In this document: piece by piece, positions 51,245 to 61,477 of the stretch | Layout of the letters: every line of letters begins with the position of its first letter | Numbering within the stretch: position 1 is the stretch's first letter | Assembly (NCBI RefSeq): GCF_006538725.1 | Contig: NZ_BJLQ01000006.1 | Span: 62,001 to 126,000 of the forward strand | Source of the DNA: Cellulomonas gelida | GTDB lineage: Bacteria > Actinomycetota > Actinomycetes > Actinomycetales > Cellulomonadaceae | DNA: 64,000 bases | Direction of reading: 5' to 3' | Notes under the pieces: generated by a model | The model's database searches: none | Seen by the model: the letters and a program-made list of their open reading frames with translations, nothing else | Told to the model about the DNA's origin: nothing | Program-made: the position numbers and the translations under genes

Positions 51245-53328
51245 GACTGGTCCTCCTCGCCGGCCCGCAAGGCCTGCGCCTGGATCGCGGTGATCGCGAC
51301 GGTGTTGACGATGTCCTGCACGAGCGCGCCGCGCGACAGGTCGTTGACCGGCTTGCGCAGGCCCTGCAGGACGGGGCCGATCGCGACCGCGCCCGCGGAG
51401 CGCTGCACGGCCTTGTAGGTGTTGTTGCCGGTGTTCAGGTCGGGGAACACGAACACCGTGGCCCGGCCCGCCACCGTCGACTCGGGCAGCTTGGTCTGCG
51501 CGACCGACGCGTCGACCGCGGCGTCGTACTGGATGGGACCCTCGACCGACAGGTCGGGACGACGCTCGCGGACCAGGGCCGTGGCGGCCCGGACCTTGTC
51601 GACGTCCGCGCCGAAGCCCGACTCGCCCGTCGAGTACGACAGCATCGCGATCCGCGGCTCGATGCCGAACTGCACGGCGGTCTCCGCGGACGAGATCGCG
51701 ATGTCGGCGAGCTGCTCGGCGGTCGGGTCCGGGATCACCGCGCAGTCGGCGTACACGAGCACGCGGTCCTCGAGGCACATGAGGAACGCGCTCGAGACGC
51801 TCGAGACGCCCGGAGCGGTCTTGATGATCTCGAAGCTGGGCTTGATGGTGTGCGCCGTGGTGTGCAGCGCACCCGAGACCATGCCGTCGGCCAGGCCGAG
51901 GTGGACCATCATCGTCCCGAAGTAGGAGACCGACGGGACGATCTCGCGCGCCCGCTCGACCGTCATGCCCTTGTGCGCGCGGATCTTGGCGTACTCCGCG
52001 GCGAACCGGTCGACGAACTGCGGGTCGTGCGGGTCGATCACGTCGGCCCCGTCGAGCGCGAGGCCCAGCTCGGAGGCCCGGGCCCGGATGGTGCTCTCGT
52101 CGCCCAGGATCGTCAGGTCCGCGACGCCTCGCTGCAGCAGCGTGGAGGCCGCCCGCAGGATCCGGTCGTCGTTGCCCTCGGGCAGGACGATGCGCCGACG
52201 GTCCGCGCGTGCGCGGTCCAGCAGCGTGTACTCGAACATCAGCGGCGTCACCACGTCGGGCTTGGCGACGTCGAGCGCCGCGAGCAGCGCCGGGCCGTCG
52301 ACGTGCCGCTCGAACAGCGACAGCGCGGTGTCGACCTTGCGCTGCGAGTCCGCCGAGAGCCGCCCGCGCGTGGAGGCCACGGTGCTGGCCGTGCGGAACG
52401 TGCCGAGGTCGGTCGCGACGAGCGGCAGACGGCTCCCGAGGCCCTCGACGAGACGCGAGATCGTCTTGGACGGGCGGAACCCGCCGTTGAGGATGATGCC
52501 CGCCAGGGTCGGGAAGCCGTCCGCCTGGTGCGCGAGCAGCAGGCCCAGCAGGATGTCCGAGCGGTCGCCCGGCGTCATGATCACGGCGCCGTCGGACAGC
52601 CGCCCGACCAGGTGCTCGATCTCCATGGCACCGACCAGCATGTCGAGGACCTCGCGCCCGAGCAGCGCCGGGTCGCCCGAGATCAGCGTGCCCTCGACCG
52701 CCTCCATGAGCTGACCCATGGTGGGCGCCGAGAGCAGCGGGCTCTCCGGGAGCGTCCACGTCGGACGCCCCAGCGAGTTCTGCACGAGGCGCCGCACGAC
52801 GTCGAGCGCGGGCTGCGCGCACCGGTTCGGCACGACCGCCGCCACGTGGGCGTGGTTGAGCGCGAGCTCGTTGATCGCGACCTCGACGACCTGCTCGATC
52901 TCGTCGGGACGGCGCTTGTTGCCGTTCACGACGAGGACCACGGGCGCCCCCAGGTTCGCCGCGATGCGCGCGTTGAACGCGAGCTCGGTGGGCGAGGTGA
53001 CGTCCGTGTAGTCGGTGCCGACGATCACCACCGCGTCGCAGCGGCGCTCGACCGCGTGGAAGCGCGCCACGATCTGCGACAGCGCCTCCTCGGGGTCGTC
53101 GTGCACCTTCTCGTAGGTCGTGCCGATGCACTCGTCGTACGACAGGTCGACGCCGTCGTGCTCGAGCAGGAGCTCGAGCACGTAGTCACGGGTCTCGGTC
53201 GAGCGCGCGACGGGGCGGAACACCCCGACGCGCTGGACGGTGCGGGCGAGGAGGTCGACGAGCCCGAGGGCGACCGTCGACTTCCCGGTGTCCCCTTCAG
53301 GGGACGCGACGTAGATGCTGCGTGCCAC
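51241..53328 (-). CDS. pta: Phosphate acetyltransferase (long form)
   Basis: Interconverts acetyl-CoA and acetyl-phosphate. At 695 residues this is the long class: residues 1-220 are a P-loop-like BioD/DRTGG N-terminal module (SPEGDTGKSTVALGLVDLLA), residues of about 225-330 are a DRTGG regulatory domain, and residues 375-695 are the catalytic PTA domain (RIVLPEGNDDRIL, HAIKPSFEIIKTA-like HTIKPSFEIIKTAP, PDLNTGNNTYKAVQRSAGA). The long form is allosterically regulated in enteric bacteria. ATG 53328 lies 53 bases after the xfp stop; pta and ackA overlap. Confidence 0.97.
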   Translation of the reverse strand: MARSIYVASPEGDTGKSTVALGLVDLLARTVQRVGVFRPVARSTETRDYVLELLLEHDGVDLSYDECIGTTYEKVHDDPEEALSQIVARFHAVERRCDAVVIVGTDYTDVTSPTELAFNARIAANLGAPVVLVVNGNKRRPDEIEQVVEVAINELALNHAHVAAVVPNRCAQPALDVVRRLVQNSLGRPTWTLPESPLLSAPTMGQLMEAVEGTLISGDPALLGREVLDMLVGAMEIEHLVGRLSDGAVIMTPGDRSDILLGLLLAHQADGFPTLAGIILNGGFRPSKTISRLVEGLGSRLPLVATDLGTFRTASTVASTRGRLSADSQRKVDTALSLFERHVDGPALLAALDVAKPDVVTPLMFEYTLLDRARADRRRIVLPEGNDDRILRAASTLLQRGVADLTILGDESTIRARASELGLALDGADVIDPHDPQFVDRFAAEYAKIRAHKGMTVERAREIVPSVSYFGTMMVHLGLADGMVSGALHTTAHTIKPSFEIIKTAPGVSSVSSAFLMCLEDRVLVYADCAVIPDPTAEQLADIAISSAETAVQFGIEPRIAMLSYSTGESGFGADVDKVRAATALVRERRPDLSVEGPIQYDAAVDASVAQTKLPESTVAGRATVFVFPDLNTGNNTYKAVQRSAGAVAIGPVLQGLRKPVNDLSRGALVQDIVNTVAITAIQAQALRAGEEDQS

Positions 53329-53381
53329 GGTGGGCGTACTCCAGTCCTGCTGGTTGTGCTGGTGGGTCGGGCGGCGGCGTG

Positions 53382-55850
53382 CTACTCGTTGTCGCCGCCC
53401 GTGAAGACGGTGGCGTCGATCTGCTCCGTGCTCGACAGGTCCTGCGCGTCAGGCCAGACCCAGTCACGCACCGCCGGCAGGTCCTCGCCGTGCTCGCGCG
53501 TGTACTGACGGGCCTCGAGCCGTGCGTCCACCATGCGCTGGCGGAGCCCGGCCTGCGAGGCGCGCAGCCAGTGCACGTGGTCGATGACGTCGATGACCAG
53601 GTGGAAGCGGTCCAGGTCGTTGAGCATCACCATGTCGAACGGCGTCGTGGTGGTGCCCTCCTCCTTGTAGCCGCGCACGTGCAGGTTCTGGTGCCCGTTG
53701 CGGCGGTACGTGAGGCGGTGGATGAGCCACGGGTAGCCGTGGTACGCGAAGACGATCGGGCGGTCGGCCGTGAAGATCGTGTCGAACTCCGCGTCGGACA
53801 GCCCGTGCGGGTGCTCGCGCTCGTCCTGCAGGCGCATGAGGTCGACGACGTTGACCACGCGCACCTTGAGCTGCGGCAGCTCGCGCCGCAGGATGTCGAC
53901 GGCCGCGAGCACCTCGAGCGTCGGCACGTCACCGGCCGCGGCCAGCACGACGTCCGGCTCCTCGTCCTGCGCCTCCGAGCCGGCCCACTCCCAGATGCCC
54001 AGCCCGCGCGTGCAGTGCGCGACGGCCTGGTCCATCGTCAGGAAGTTCGGGGCGGGCTGCTTGCCGGCCACGACGACGTTGACGTACTGACGGCTGCGCA
54101 GGCAGTGGTCGTACGTGCTCAGCAGCGTGTTGGCGTCCGGCGGCAGGTACACCCGCACGACCTCGGCCTTCTTGTTGACCACGTGGTCGATGAAGCCCGG
54201 GTCCTGGTGGCTGAAGCCGTTGTGGTCCTGGCGCCACACGTGGCTCGACAGCAGGTAGTTCAGGCTCGCGATCGGGCGCCGCCACGGGATGTCGTTGGTG
54301 ACCTTGAGCCACTTGGCGTGCTGGTTGAACATCGAGTCGACGATGTGGATGAAGGCCTCGTAGCTCGTGAACAGGCCGTGCCTGCCGGTGAGCAGGTAGC
54401 CCTCGAGCCAGCCCTGGCACTGGTGCTCGGACAGCATCTCCATCACGCGACCGGCGCGGGCCAGGTGCTCGTCGACCTCGGGGCCGAAGAACTCGGCGTT
54501 CCACTGCTTGTCCGTGACGCCGTACACCGCCTGCAGGCGGTTGGAGGCCGTCTCGTCCGGACCGAAGATCCGGAAGTTGTCGGGGTTGCGGCGGATGACC
54601 TCGGTCAGGTACTCGCCGAGCACGCGCGGCGCCTCGGCCATCGAGCCGCCGGGGGTGGGGACGTCGACCGCGAAGTCGCGGAAGTTCGGCAGCCGCAGGT
54701 CGCGCAGCAGGATGCCGCCGTTCGCGTGCGGGTTCGCGCTCATGCGCAGGTCGCCGGCCGGGGCGAGCGAGCGGATGTCCGGGTCGAGGGCACCGGTCGC
54801 GTCGAACAGCTCGGCGACCCCGTACGACTGCAGCCACTCCTCGAGCACGTGCAGGTGCTCCGCGGTGTCCCGCGCGTTGGCGAGCGGGACCTGGTGGGCG
54901 CGCCACGAGCCGGTGGTCTTCTTGCCGTCGATCGTGTCCGGGCCGGTCCAGCCCTTCGGCGTGCGGAAGACGATCATCGGCCAGGCCGGACGGCTCAGGT
55001 CGCCCTGCGCGGCGCGGGCCTTGATCGCGGCGATCTCGTCGAGCACCTCGTCGAGCAGCGTCGCGAACCGGCGGTGCACCTCGATCGCGGGCTCGTCCGC
55101 GTCGTATCCGCCCTCGAACACGAACGGCTTGTGCCCGTAGCCGACCATGAGCGCGTGCAGCTCGTCGTCGCCGATGCGGTCCAGGACCGTGGGGTTGGCG
55201 ATCTTGTAGCCGTTGAGGTGCAGGATCGGCAGGACGACGCCGTCCTGGGCCGGGTTGACGAACTTGTTCGAGTGCCAGCTCGTCGCGAGCGGGCCGGTCT
55301 CTGCCTCGCCGTCGCCGACGACCGCCGCGACCAGCAGGTCCGGGTTGTCGAACGCCGCACCGTACGCGTGCGACAGCGCGTACCCGAGCTCGCCGCCCTC
55401 GTGGATCGACCCGGGCGTCTCCGGTGCCACGTGCGAGGGGATGCCGCCCGGGAACGAGAACTGCCGGAACAGCCGGCGCAGGCCCTCCTCGTCCTCCGTG
55501 ATGTCGGAGTACGTCTCGGAGTACGTCCCGTCGAGGTAGGCGCTCGCGACCAGGCCCGGTCCGCCGTGGCCGGGGCCGGTGACGTAGAGCGTCGACTGGC
55601 TGCGCTGGGCGATCGCGCGGTTGAGGTGCGCGTACAGGAAGTTCAGGCCGGGCGTGGTGCCCCAGTGCCCGAGCAGGCGCGGCTTCACGTGGTCACGCGT
55701 GAGCGGTTCGCGCAGCAGCGGGTTGTCCAGCAGGTAGATCTGACCCACCGACAGGTAGTTGGCGGCGCGCCACCACTTGTCGATGCGGACCAGCGTCGCG
55801 TCGTCGATCTGCGTCCCGCTGCCGGCTTGCCATGTCGTCGTCGTGCTCAT
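53382..55850 (-). CDS. xfp: Xylulose-5-phosphate/fructose-6-phosphate phosphoketolase
   Basis: TPP-dependent phosphoketolase of 822 residues that splits xylulose-5-P or fructose-6-P to acetyl-phosphate and an aldose phosphate. Signatures are [27 protein letters not shown], the [17 protein letters not shown] flap, [15 protein letters not shown] (TPP/Mg), [11 protein letters not shown]-like [11 protein letters not shown] and [14 protein letters not shown] 55850 is preferred because GGGGAG lies 5 bases upstream; ATG 55853 is too close to that site. It heads xfp-pta-ackA. With the hydrogenase in this window, it fits a fermentative or overflow mode. Confidence 0.98.
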   Translation of the reverse strand: MSTTTTWQAGSGTQIDDATLVRIDKWWRAANYLSVGQIYLLDNPLLREPLTRDHVKPRLLGHWGTTPGLNFLYAHLNRAIAQRSQSTLYVTGPGHGGPGLVASAYLDGTYSETYSDITEDEEGLRRLFRQFSFPGGIPSHVAPETPGSIHEGGELGYALSHAYGAAFDNPDLLVAAVVGDGEAETGPLATSWHSNKFVNPAQDGVVLPILHLNGYKIANPTVLDRIGDDELHALMVGYGHKPFVFEGGYDADEPAIEVHRRFATLLDEVLDEIAAIKARAAQGDLSRPAWPMIVFRTPKGWTGPDTIDGKKTTGSWRAHQVPLANARDTAEHLHVLEEWLQSYGVAELFDATGALDPDIRSLAPAGDLRMSANPHANGGILLRDLRLPNFRDFAVDVPTPGGSMAEAPRVLGEYLTEVIRRNPDNFRIFGPDETASNRLQAVYGVTDKQWNAEFFGPEVDEHLARAGRVMEMLSEHQCQGWLEGYLLTGRHGLFTSYEAFIHIVDSMFNQHAKWLKVTNDIPWRRPIASLNYLLSSHVWRQDHNGFSHQDPGFIDHVVNKKAEVVRVYLPPDANTLLSTYDHCLRSRQYVNVVVAGKQPAPNFLTMDQAVAHCTRGLGIWEWAGSEAQDEEPDVVLAAAGDVPTLEVLAAVDILRRELPQLKVRVVNVVDLMRLQDEREHPHGLSDAEFDTIFTADRPIVFAYHGYPWLIHRLTYRRNGHQNLHVRGYKEEGTTTTPFDMVMLNDLDRFHLVIDVIDHVHWLRASQAGLRQRMVDARLEARQYTREHGEDLPAVRDWVWPDAQDLSSTEQIDATVFTGGDNE

Positions 55851-56110
55851 CATCGCTCCCCGTGTCGTCCCACGGCCGCGCCGCGGGTGGTTCGAGCCGC
55901 TTCCAGCCAACCCTGCGAGCAAGGACACCCATGGGACGTCTTACCCAGGGCCCGGGCGTCACCGTTCATACAACAGCATTCAGCATGGTCGCGCTCAGCG
56001 AGATCTTCGCAGGTCACGCGGCTGTCCGGGGGTGTCAGCCGCGCTCGGCGCGGCGGGGTGTGACGTTGGTGACGCACCGTCGTCTCCCCGTGCGCGGGAT
56101 ACGGTGAGGT
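55851..56110. other. Divergent promoter region of xfp and SURF1
   Basis: About 260 bases, with a less GC-rich patch at 55962-55990 (reading TTGTATGAACGG on the xfp strand) that is a candidate xfp promoter, but without a clear operator. Confidence 0.4.
56100..56105 (+). promoter_or_regulatory. -10 box for the SURF1 gene
   Basis: TACGGT, 5 bases before the GTG at 56111. Confidence 0.5.
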
Positions 56111-57097
56111 GTGCCCGAACGACCGTCCGTGACCGCCTCCGAGCAGGCCCAGGCCGACGAGGCCCCGCGCGTCGGGACCGCGTCCGGCGAGGCCGCCCCG
56201 GGCGCGTCGTCGGGCGGGTGGTCCGTCCAGGAGGCGGGTGAGCCGACGACGATGCTGCGTGCGGCCGTGCGGCCGCGCATGCTCGGGATGCTCGTGCTTC
56301 TCGCGGCGGCCGCCACGGTGTGCGGACTGCTCGGGGCGTGGCAGCTCGACCGCGCCGAGGTGCGCGGGCACCGTGCGCAGGCCGAGCACGAGGCGTCGAT
56401 CGTCGCCGCTGAGCCCGTGCCGCTCGGCGACGAGCTCAGCCCGCAGACGGCGTTCCGCGGCGAGCTCGTGGCGCGCAAGGTGTCCGTGACCGGCAGCTAC
56501 GAGCCCGCCGGCCAGCTCGTCGTGCCGGACCGCGTGCGCGACGGCGCGACCGGCTACCTGGTCCTGACGCCGCTGCGGGTGAGCGACGCGGGTGGCGCCT
56601 CCGGCGCGCAGGCCGCGGGTGCGGTGCTGCCGGTCGTGCGCGGCTGGGTGGCCTCGCCCCAGGATGCCGACGAGCCGCCCGCCGGTCCCGTGGCGGTCAC
56701 GGGGTACCTGCAGGCGTCCGAGCAGGCGGGCGACGGTGTGCAGGACGGCACCGTCTCGGCCATCTCGTCGGCCGAGCTCGTGGGGGAGTGGGGCGGTCCC
56801 ATCTACACCGGGTACCTGGTCCTCGTCGGCTCGCAGCCCGCGCAGGACCCCGCGATCGCACTGCTCGAGCCTCCGAGCACGCCCGGCTCGGGCCTCAACG
56901 TGCAGAACCTCGCCTACGCGGCGCAGTGGTGGATCTTCGGCGGCTTCGCCGCGGCGCTCTGGCTGCGGATGGTGCGGGACGAGGCGCGCGGGCGTCCCGC
57001 GGGCCCCGGCCCGTCCGTGCCGGGTCCGGGGGCGGCGCCGCCCGCTCGCGGGTCGGCCGCGCGCGACGACGAGGCGGGGGCACCCGACCAGCAGTGA
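56111..57097 (+). CDS. SURF1-family cytochrome oxidase assembly protein
   Basis: A 328-residue membrane protein with an N-terminal helix at about residues 55-77 (MLGMLVLLAAAATVCGLLGAW) and a second near 275-292 (WWIFGGFAAALWL), enclosing a beta-rich outer domain (VSVTGSYEPAGQLVVPDR, GYLVLTPL, VVRGWVASP). This is the SURF1/Shy1 layout, helping heme a insertion into cytochrome c oxidase. The first 50 residues and last 40 are disordered. GTG 56111 follows TACGGT. No oxidase structural genes are in the window. Confidence 0.88.
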   Translation: MPERPSVTASEQAQADEAPRVGTASGEAAPGASSGGWSVQEAGEPTTMLRAAVRPRMLGMLVLLAAAATVCGLLGAWQLDRAEVRGHRAQAEHEASIVAAEPVPLGDELSPQTAFRGELVARKVSVTGSYEPAGQLVVPDRVRDGATGYLVLTPLRVSDAGGASGAQAAGAVLPVVRGWVASPQDADEPPAGPVAVTGYLQASEQAGDGVQDGTVSAISSAELVGEWGGPIYTGYLVLVGSQPAQDPAIALLEPPSTPGSGLNVQNLAYAAQWWIFGGFAAALWLRMVRDEARGRPAGPGPSVPGPGAAPPARGSAARDDEAGAPDQQ

Positions 57098-57209
57098 CGC
57101 CCGGCCAGGGCGATGCCGCGTGCCCGTCGTGCCGCACGGGAGTTGGTGCGACGATGCACACCGGGGGACGTCGGCCCGACCGACGCCGGCACATCGACAG
57201 GAGACGACG

Positions 57210-57629
57210 ATGCTCGCGCAGGGGACGTACGACGCCGACTACATCGCAGACTGCCGTGGACAGGTCGAGGCCGAGATCGCGGCGTTCGACATCGCCCGGG
57301 CGGACAGCGACGTCGACGACACCGCGCTGGAGGACCTCGAGGGGAGCTACTTCGCGGCGCTCCTGCTCGCGCTCGAGATGCGGTTCGTGCACCGGCTGCG
57401 CGCCAAGGAGGGCAAGGACGGGAACCCGCTCAACGAGGTGCGGCTCCTGGTCGAGTCGCTGATGTCGAACGGCGGGCGGATGGTCGAGGACTCCAAGCTC
57501 GGGCTCGACCCGGAGCGCAGCGTGCTGCACACGCGCCCGGGGGAGGACATCGTCCTGCGCTACGACGACTTCGTGCGCCTCTCGCGGGCGTTCTTCGCGG
57601 AGATCGAGGCGCGGTACGTCGAGGACTGA
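57210..57629 (+). CDS. Hypothetical acidic helical protein
   Basis: A 139-residue soluble protein of unknown function. It is acidic, with long helices (GSYFAALLLALEMRFVHRLRAKEG, ALSRAFFAEIEARYVED) and a central VRLLVESLMSNGGRMVEDSKLGLDPERSVLH. No cysteine-rich, catalytic or membrane motif is seen. GGAG precedes the ATG and a perfect 20-base terminator stem follows the stop, so it is a single-gene unit and probably real. It does not obviously relate to its SURF1 or ABC neighbours. Confidence 0.72.
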   Translation: MLAQGTYDADYIADCRGQVEAEIAAFDIARADSDVDDTALEDLEGSYFAALLLALEMRFVHRLRAKEGKDGNPLNEVRLLVESLMSNGGRMVEDSKLGLDPERSVLHTRPGEDIVLRYDDFVRLSRAFFAEIEARYVED

Positions 57630-57635
57630 CGCGCT

Positions 57636-57684
57636 CGCAGCCGACGCCCCTGTTCGCTCTCAGTGAACAGGGGCGTCGGCTGCG
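57636..57684. terminator. 20-bp perfect terminator stem
   Basis: The arms at 57636-57655 and 57665-57684 pair fully (20 bp) across a 9-base loop, between the convergent hypothetical gene and ABC subunit B. Confidence 0.9.
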
Positions 57685-57711
57685 GGTGGCCCTGTGCGGG
57701 GGCGCACCCGG

Positions 57712-59448
57712 TCAGGACTCGTGCTGCCACGACCGCCAGAGCGCGGCGTAGTCGCCTCCCGCCGCGACCAGCTCGTCGTGCGGGCCGATCTCGGTGATCA
57801 GGCCGCCGTCGACGACGGCCACGCGGTCCGCGTCGTGCGCGGTGTGCAGGCGGTGCGCGATCGCGACGACCGTGCGCCCCGCGAGGACGCCGTTGAGCGA
57901 ACGCTCCAGGTGCCGCGCGGCGCGCGGGTCGAGCAACGAGGTCGCCTCGTCGAGGACCAGCGTGTGCGGGTCGAGCAGCACGAGCCGCGCGAGGGCGATC
58001 TGCTGGGCCTGCGCCGGGGTCAGCGGGGCGCCACCCGAGCCGATCTCCGTCGCAAGGGCCTCGGGCAGTGCGGCTACCCAGCCCCATGCGTCGACCGCCT
58101 CGAGCGCGCGCCGCAGCGCTTCCTGCGACGCGTCCGGGTCGGCGAGCCGCAGGTTGTCCGCGACGGTGCCGACGAAGACGTGGTGCTCCTGCGTGACGAG
58201 CGCGACGTGCCCGCGCAGCTCCTCCAGCGGCAGGTCGACGAGCGGTACGCCGCCCACGCTCACCGTGCCACCCGTGGGCGGGTGGATACCGGCGAGCATG
58301 CGGCCCAGCGTCGACTTACCCGCACCGGACGGACCGACCACCGCGAGCCGCTCGCCCGAGCGCAGGTCGAGGTCGATGCCGTGCAGCACGTCGTGGCCCT
58401 CGCGGTACGCGTAGCGCAGCGAACGAGCGCTCACGTCCTCGTCGGTGGGCGTGCCCTCACGCGCCTCGCGGTCCGGCTCGACGAGCCGGATGCCGACGAT
58501 CCGCGCGAGCGAGGTCCCCGCGACCTGGATCTCGTCGAGCCAGAAGATCAGGTCCCAGACGGGGCCCGACACCTGGTACGTGTAGAGCACGATCGTCGCG
58601 ACGACGCCCAGCGTCACGTGCCCCTGCGAGACCAACCACCCGCCCCACAGCAGCACCGCGACGGGTGCGGCGGTGAAGGCGAAGTCCACTCCCGGGAACA
58701 GCGCGGTGCGCAGGTTGAGCGTCACGCGCTCGGCGTCGAACGCCTCGCGCAGGTCGTCCTCGACGCGTGCCTCGCGGCGCGGGCCCATGCGCAGCGCGTC
58801 GACCGTGCGCGCGCCCTCGACCGACTCCGTGATCGTGCCGTTGAGGGTCGCGTACGCGGCGGACTCCCGCAGGTAGGCAGGCGTCGCACGGCGCAGGTAC
58901 CAGCGCACGACGACGAGCATCACCGGCACGCCCACGAACATCGCGATCGCGACGAGCGGCGACAGGACGACGCACGCGACCACGGTGAGCGTGATCGTCA
59001 CGATGGCGACGATGACGCGCGGCACCCCGAAGCGCACCGCGTTCTGCAGCTTGTTGACGTCGTTCGTCGTGCGGGCCACGAGGTCACCCGTGCCCGCCCG
59101 CTCGACGGTCGACAGCGGCAGCGACGTCACGGTCTCGATGAACTCCTCGCGCAGGTCGGCGAAGACCATCTCGCCGAACAGCATCGAGCTGCGCTGCGCG
59201 AACCGCGTGAGCACGGTCTGCCCGAGCACCGCGCCCGCGCCGAGCGCGACGAGGGAGTTGACGTAGCCCGTGGTGGTGCCGTCCGCGACCGCGTCGACGA
59301 GCCGCCCGAGCAGCCACGGCCCGGCCAGGCCGAGGACCGCCGCGAACGTGTGCAGCACCGCGATGCCGGTGAGCGGCCGACGGTGGGCGCGCAGGAGGTG
59401 GACCGCGTACGCGCGGACCGTCGCCGCGTCGGCGATGGGCAGCTTCAC
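57712..59448 (-). CDS. ABC exporter half-transporter B (degenerate signature motif)
   Basis: A 578-residue half-transporter with six helices then a nucleotide-binding domain. Walker A is intact (GPSGAGKST, lysine 378), as are Walker B with its glutamate (LVLDEATS), Q-loop (VTQEHHVF) and switch histidine (AIAHRLHT). The signature LSGGQ, however, reads LTPAQ at residues 476-480, so this subunit cannot contribute a normal signature. The partner in the overlapping upstream gene has the opposite defects. GTG 59448 overlaps the partner's stop (GTGA). Confidence 0.94.
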   Translation of the reverse strand: MKLPIADAATVRAYAVHLLRAHRRPLTGIAVLHTFAAVLGLAGPWLLGRLVDAVADGTTTGYVNSLVALGAGAVLGQTVLTRFAQRSSMLFGEMVFADLREEFIETVTSLPLSTVERAGTGDLVARTTNDVNKLQNAVRFGVPRVIVAIVTITLTVVACVVLSPLVAIAMFVGVPVMLVVVRWYLRRATPAYLRESAAYATLNGTITESVEGARTVDALRMGPRREARVEDDLREAFDAERVTLNLRTALFPGVDFAFTAAPVAVLLWGGWLVSQGHVTLGVVATIVLYTYQVSGPVWDLIFWLDEIQVAGTSLARIVGIRLVEPDREAREGTPTDEDVSARSLRYAYREGHDVLHGIDLDLRSGERLAVVGPSGAGKSTLGRMLAGIHPPTGGTVSVGGVPLVDLPLEELRGHVALVTQEHHVFVGTVADNLRLADPDASQEALRRALEAVDAWGWVAALPEALATEIGSGGAPLTPAQAQQIALARLVLLDPHTLVLDEATSLLDPRAARHLERSLNGVLAGRTVVAIAHRLHTAHDADRVAVVDGGLITEIGPHDELVAAGGDYAALWRSWQHES

Positions 59449-61319
59449 GGCCGACCTCCTCGTGTCTCGTGGGTCCCGGCGGGCTGTCCGTCGAGCAGTG
59501 CGTCGAACGCCTCGTCGGCGATCGGGTCGTCACCCGTCACGTCGACGGGCCGCGTCACCACCGCCGGGACACCCTGCGGAGGCGTCTCGTCGTCCAGGTG
59601 ACGTTCGACGACGCGGCGGTACGCCGCGCCGTGCGCGTCCTGGCGGGCCAGCAGCTCGGCGTGCGTCCCGGTGGCGACCACGCGGCCGTCCACCAGCAGC
59701 TGCACCTCGTCGACGTGGTCGAGCACGAGCGGCGACGCCGTCACGACGAGCGTCGCGCGTCCGTGCCGCTCGCCGGCGAGCCGGGCCGCGATGCGCGCCT
59801 CGGTGTGCGCGTCGACCGCGGACGTCGGCTCGACCAGCAGCAGGATCTCCGGGTCGAGCAGGAGCGCACGCGCGAGCGCGACGCGCTGGCGCTGGCCGCC
59901 CGACAGCGACCGCCCCTTCTCCGGCATCTCGCCCGCGAGCCCGTCCGGCACGGAGTCGAGCACGTCGTGCGCGTCGGCGAGCGCGATGGCGCGCAGCAGG
60001 CGCTCGGCGTCGCCCGGGCCGTGCACGTCGAGCTCGCTCGCGAGCGTGCCCGAGAACAGGTGCGGGGTCGCCTCGGCCAGCAGGATCCGCTCGCGCACGA
60101 CCTGCTTGTCCAGGTCGGCGAGCAGCACGCCGCCCAGCCGCACGGGCGTGGCGACCTCGGCCTCGTCGTCGAACCGACCCATGCGCGTGGCGATCGCCGC
60201 AGACTCGTCGGGGTCCGCGCTCACGAGCGCGCTCACCAGGCCGGGCCGGACGGTGACGCCCGAGGTCTCGTCGACCAGCGGGACCCCCGGCGGCGGCGGT
60301 GCCTGCGTACCCGGGCGAGCACCCGTGGCGGGCACGACGCGCAGCACGTTGAGCACCTTGCCGGCACCCACGTGCGCACGCGTCGCGGACTGCACCGTGT
60401 ACGTCATCTGCTGGACCGGCCACGCGAGGAACGCGGCGAACCCGTACGCCTGCACCAGCTGGCCGGGCGTGATCTCGCCCGCCACGGCCAGGTGCGCGCC
60501 GTACCAGATCAGCACGACGACGAACGCCCCCGGCAGGAGCACCTGCAGCGCGTCGAGCCAGGACTGCGTGACCGCGACGGCCTCACCCTTGCGCCGCACG
60601 AGCTGCGACTGCTCGCGGTAGCGGGCCGTGAACACGCCCTCGCCGCCGATCCCGCGCAGGATGCGCAGGCCCGAGACCGTGTCCGAGCCGAGCGTCGTGA
60701 GCCGGCCGGACGCCTCGCGCTGCGCGACCTGACGGCGCTGCAGCGGCTTGACGAGCGCGGCGATGCAGATCGTCACGGTCGGCAGGCCGAGCACGACGAT
60801 GAGGCCGAGCGGCACCGAGGTGCGCAGCATCACGAATGCCGCGATGCCGTAGGCCACGATCGAGCCGATGAACCGCGCGGCGGTGTGGAAGATCTCGCCG
60901 ATGCGCAGCGCGTCGTTCGCGACGGCCGAGACGACCTCACCGGTCGGCAGCTCCGCGGTGATGGTGTGACCCGAGCGGGCGACACGGTGCCCGACGAGCT
61001 GGGACGCCGCGAACGAGGCGCGCAGCCAGTTCTCGACGTCGTAGCGGTGCCCGATCGCCGAGGCGGCGGCCGAGATCACGCCCAGCACGGCGAGCGCACC
61101 CGCGGCGCGCCACAGGTCGGAGTCGAAGCCGTGCGCGAGGCCGGAGTCGATCGCGTAGCCGGTGACGTACGGCAGCGCGGCCTGGCACGAGAACATCAGG
61201 ATGCCGAGCAGCACACCGACGGTGAGGATGCCCCACTGCCGGCGCGCCTGCCACAGCAGGTACGCCACGGGACCCGTCAGAGGCGGGGTACCCGGGTCAG
61301 CCAAGGGGAGGGATCGCAC
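59445..61319 (-). CDS. ABC exporter half-transporter A (degenerate Walker A/B)
   Basis: A 624-residue half-transporter with six helices and a divergent nucleotide-binding domain. The signature [17 protein letters not shown] is intact (residues 472-476), but the P-loop lysine region (around residues 365-378) reads ADPDESA instead of GxxGxGKS. Walker B is [11 protein letters not shown] with valine 496 for aspartate, and the H-loop histidine is missing (VVTASP). GTG 61319 is chosen, as TAACGT lies 7 bases upstream; a longer frame to 61349 is possible. It must work as a heterodimer with subunit B. The substrate is unknown. Confidence 0.93.
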   Translation of the reverse strand: MRSLPLADPGTPPLTGPVAYLLWQARRQWGILTVGVLLGILMFSCQAALPYVTGYAIDSGLAHGFDSDLWRAAGALAVLGVISAAASAIGHRYDVENWLRASFAASQLVGHRVARSGHTITAELPTGEVVSAVANDALRIGEIFHTAARFIGSIVAYGIAAFVMLRTSVPLGLIVVLGLPTVTICIAALVKPLQRRQVAQREASGRLTTLGSDTVSGLRILRGIGGEGVFTARYREQSQLVRRKGEAVAVTQSWLDALQVLLPGAFVVVLIWYGAHLAVAGEITPGQLVQAYGFAAFLAWPVQQMTYTVQSATRAHVGAGKVLNVLRVVPATGARPGTQAPPPPGVPLVDETSGVTVRPGLVSALVSADPDESAAIATRMGRFDDEAEVATPVRLGGVLLADLDKQVVRERILLAEATPHLFSGTLASELDVHGPGDAERLLRAIALADAHDVLDSVPDGLAGEMPEKGRSLSGGQRQRVALARALLLDPEILLLVEPTSAVDAHTEARIAARLAGERHGRATLVVTASPLVLDHVDEVQLLVDGRVVATGTHAELLARQDAHGAAYRRVVERHLDDETPPQGVPAVVTRPVDVTGDDPIADEAFDALLDGQPAGTHETRGGRP

Positions 61320-61326
61320 TCGTTCC

Positions 61327-61332
61327 ACGTTA
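61327..61332 (-). promoter_or_regulatory. -10 box for the leaderless ABC exporter operon
   Basis: TAACGT on the minus strand, 7 bases before the GTG at 61319. Confidence 0.55.
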
Positions 61333-61465
61333 CGGGCGGGCACCGACACGACTCGACTCGTTTTCCGCCGGGGTCCGCGCCGGGCTCTGCGCCGGGCTCT
61401 GCGCCGCCGTGGTCCCCCACGTGCCGCACGGTGGACGTCGGGCCGGAGCAGCGGGACGCGGCGAC

Positions 61466-61471
61466 TACCCT
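61466..61471 (+). promoter_or_regulatory. -10 box for leaderless guaA
   Basis: TACCCT, 6 bases before the GTG at 61478. Confidence 0.6.
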
Positions 61472-61477
61472 GAGGGC

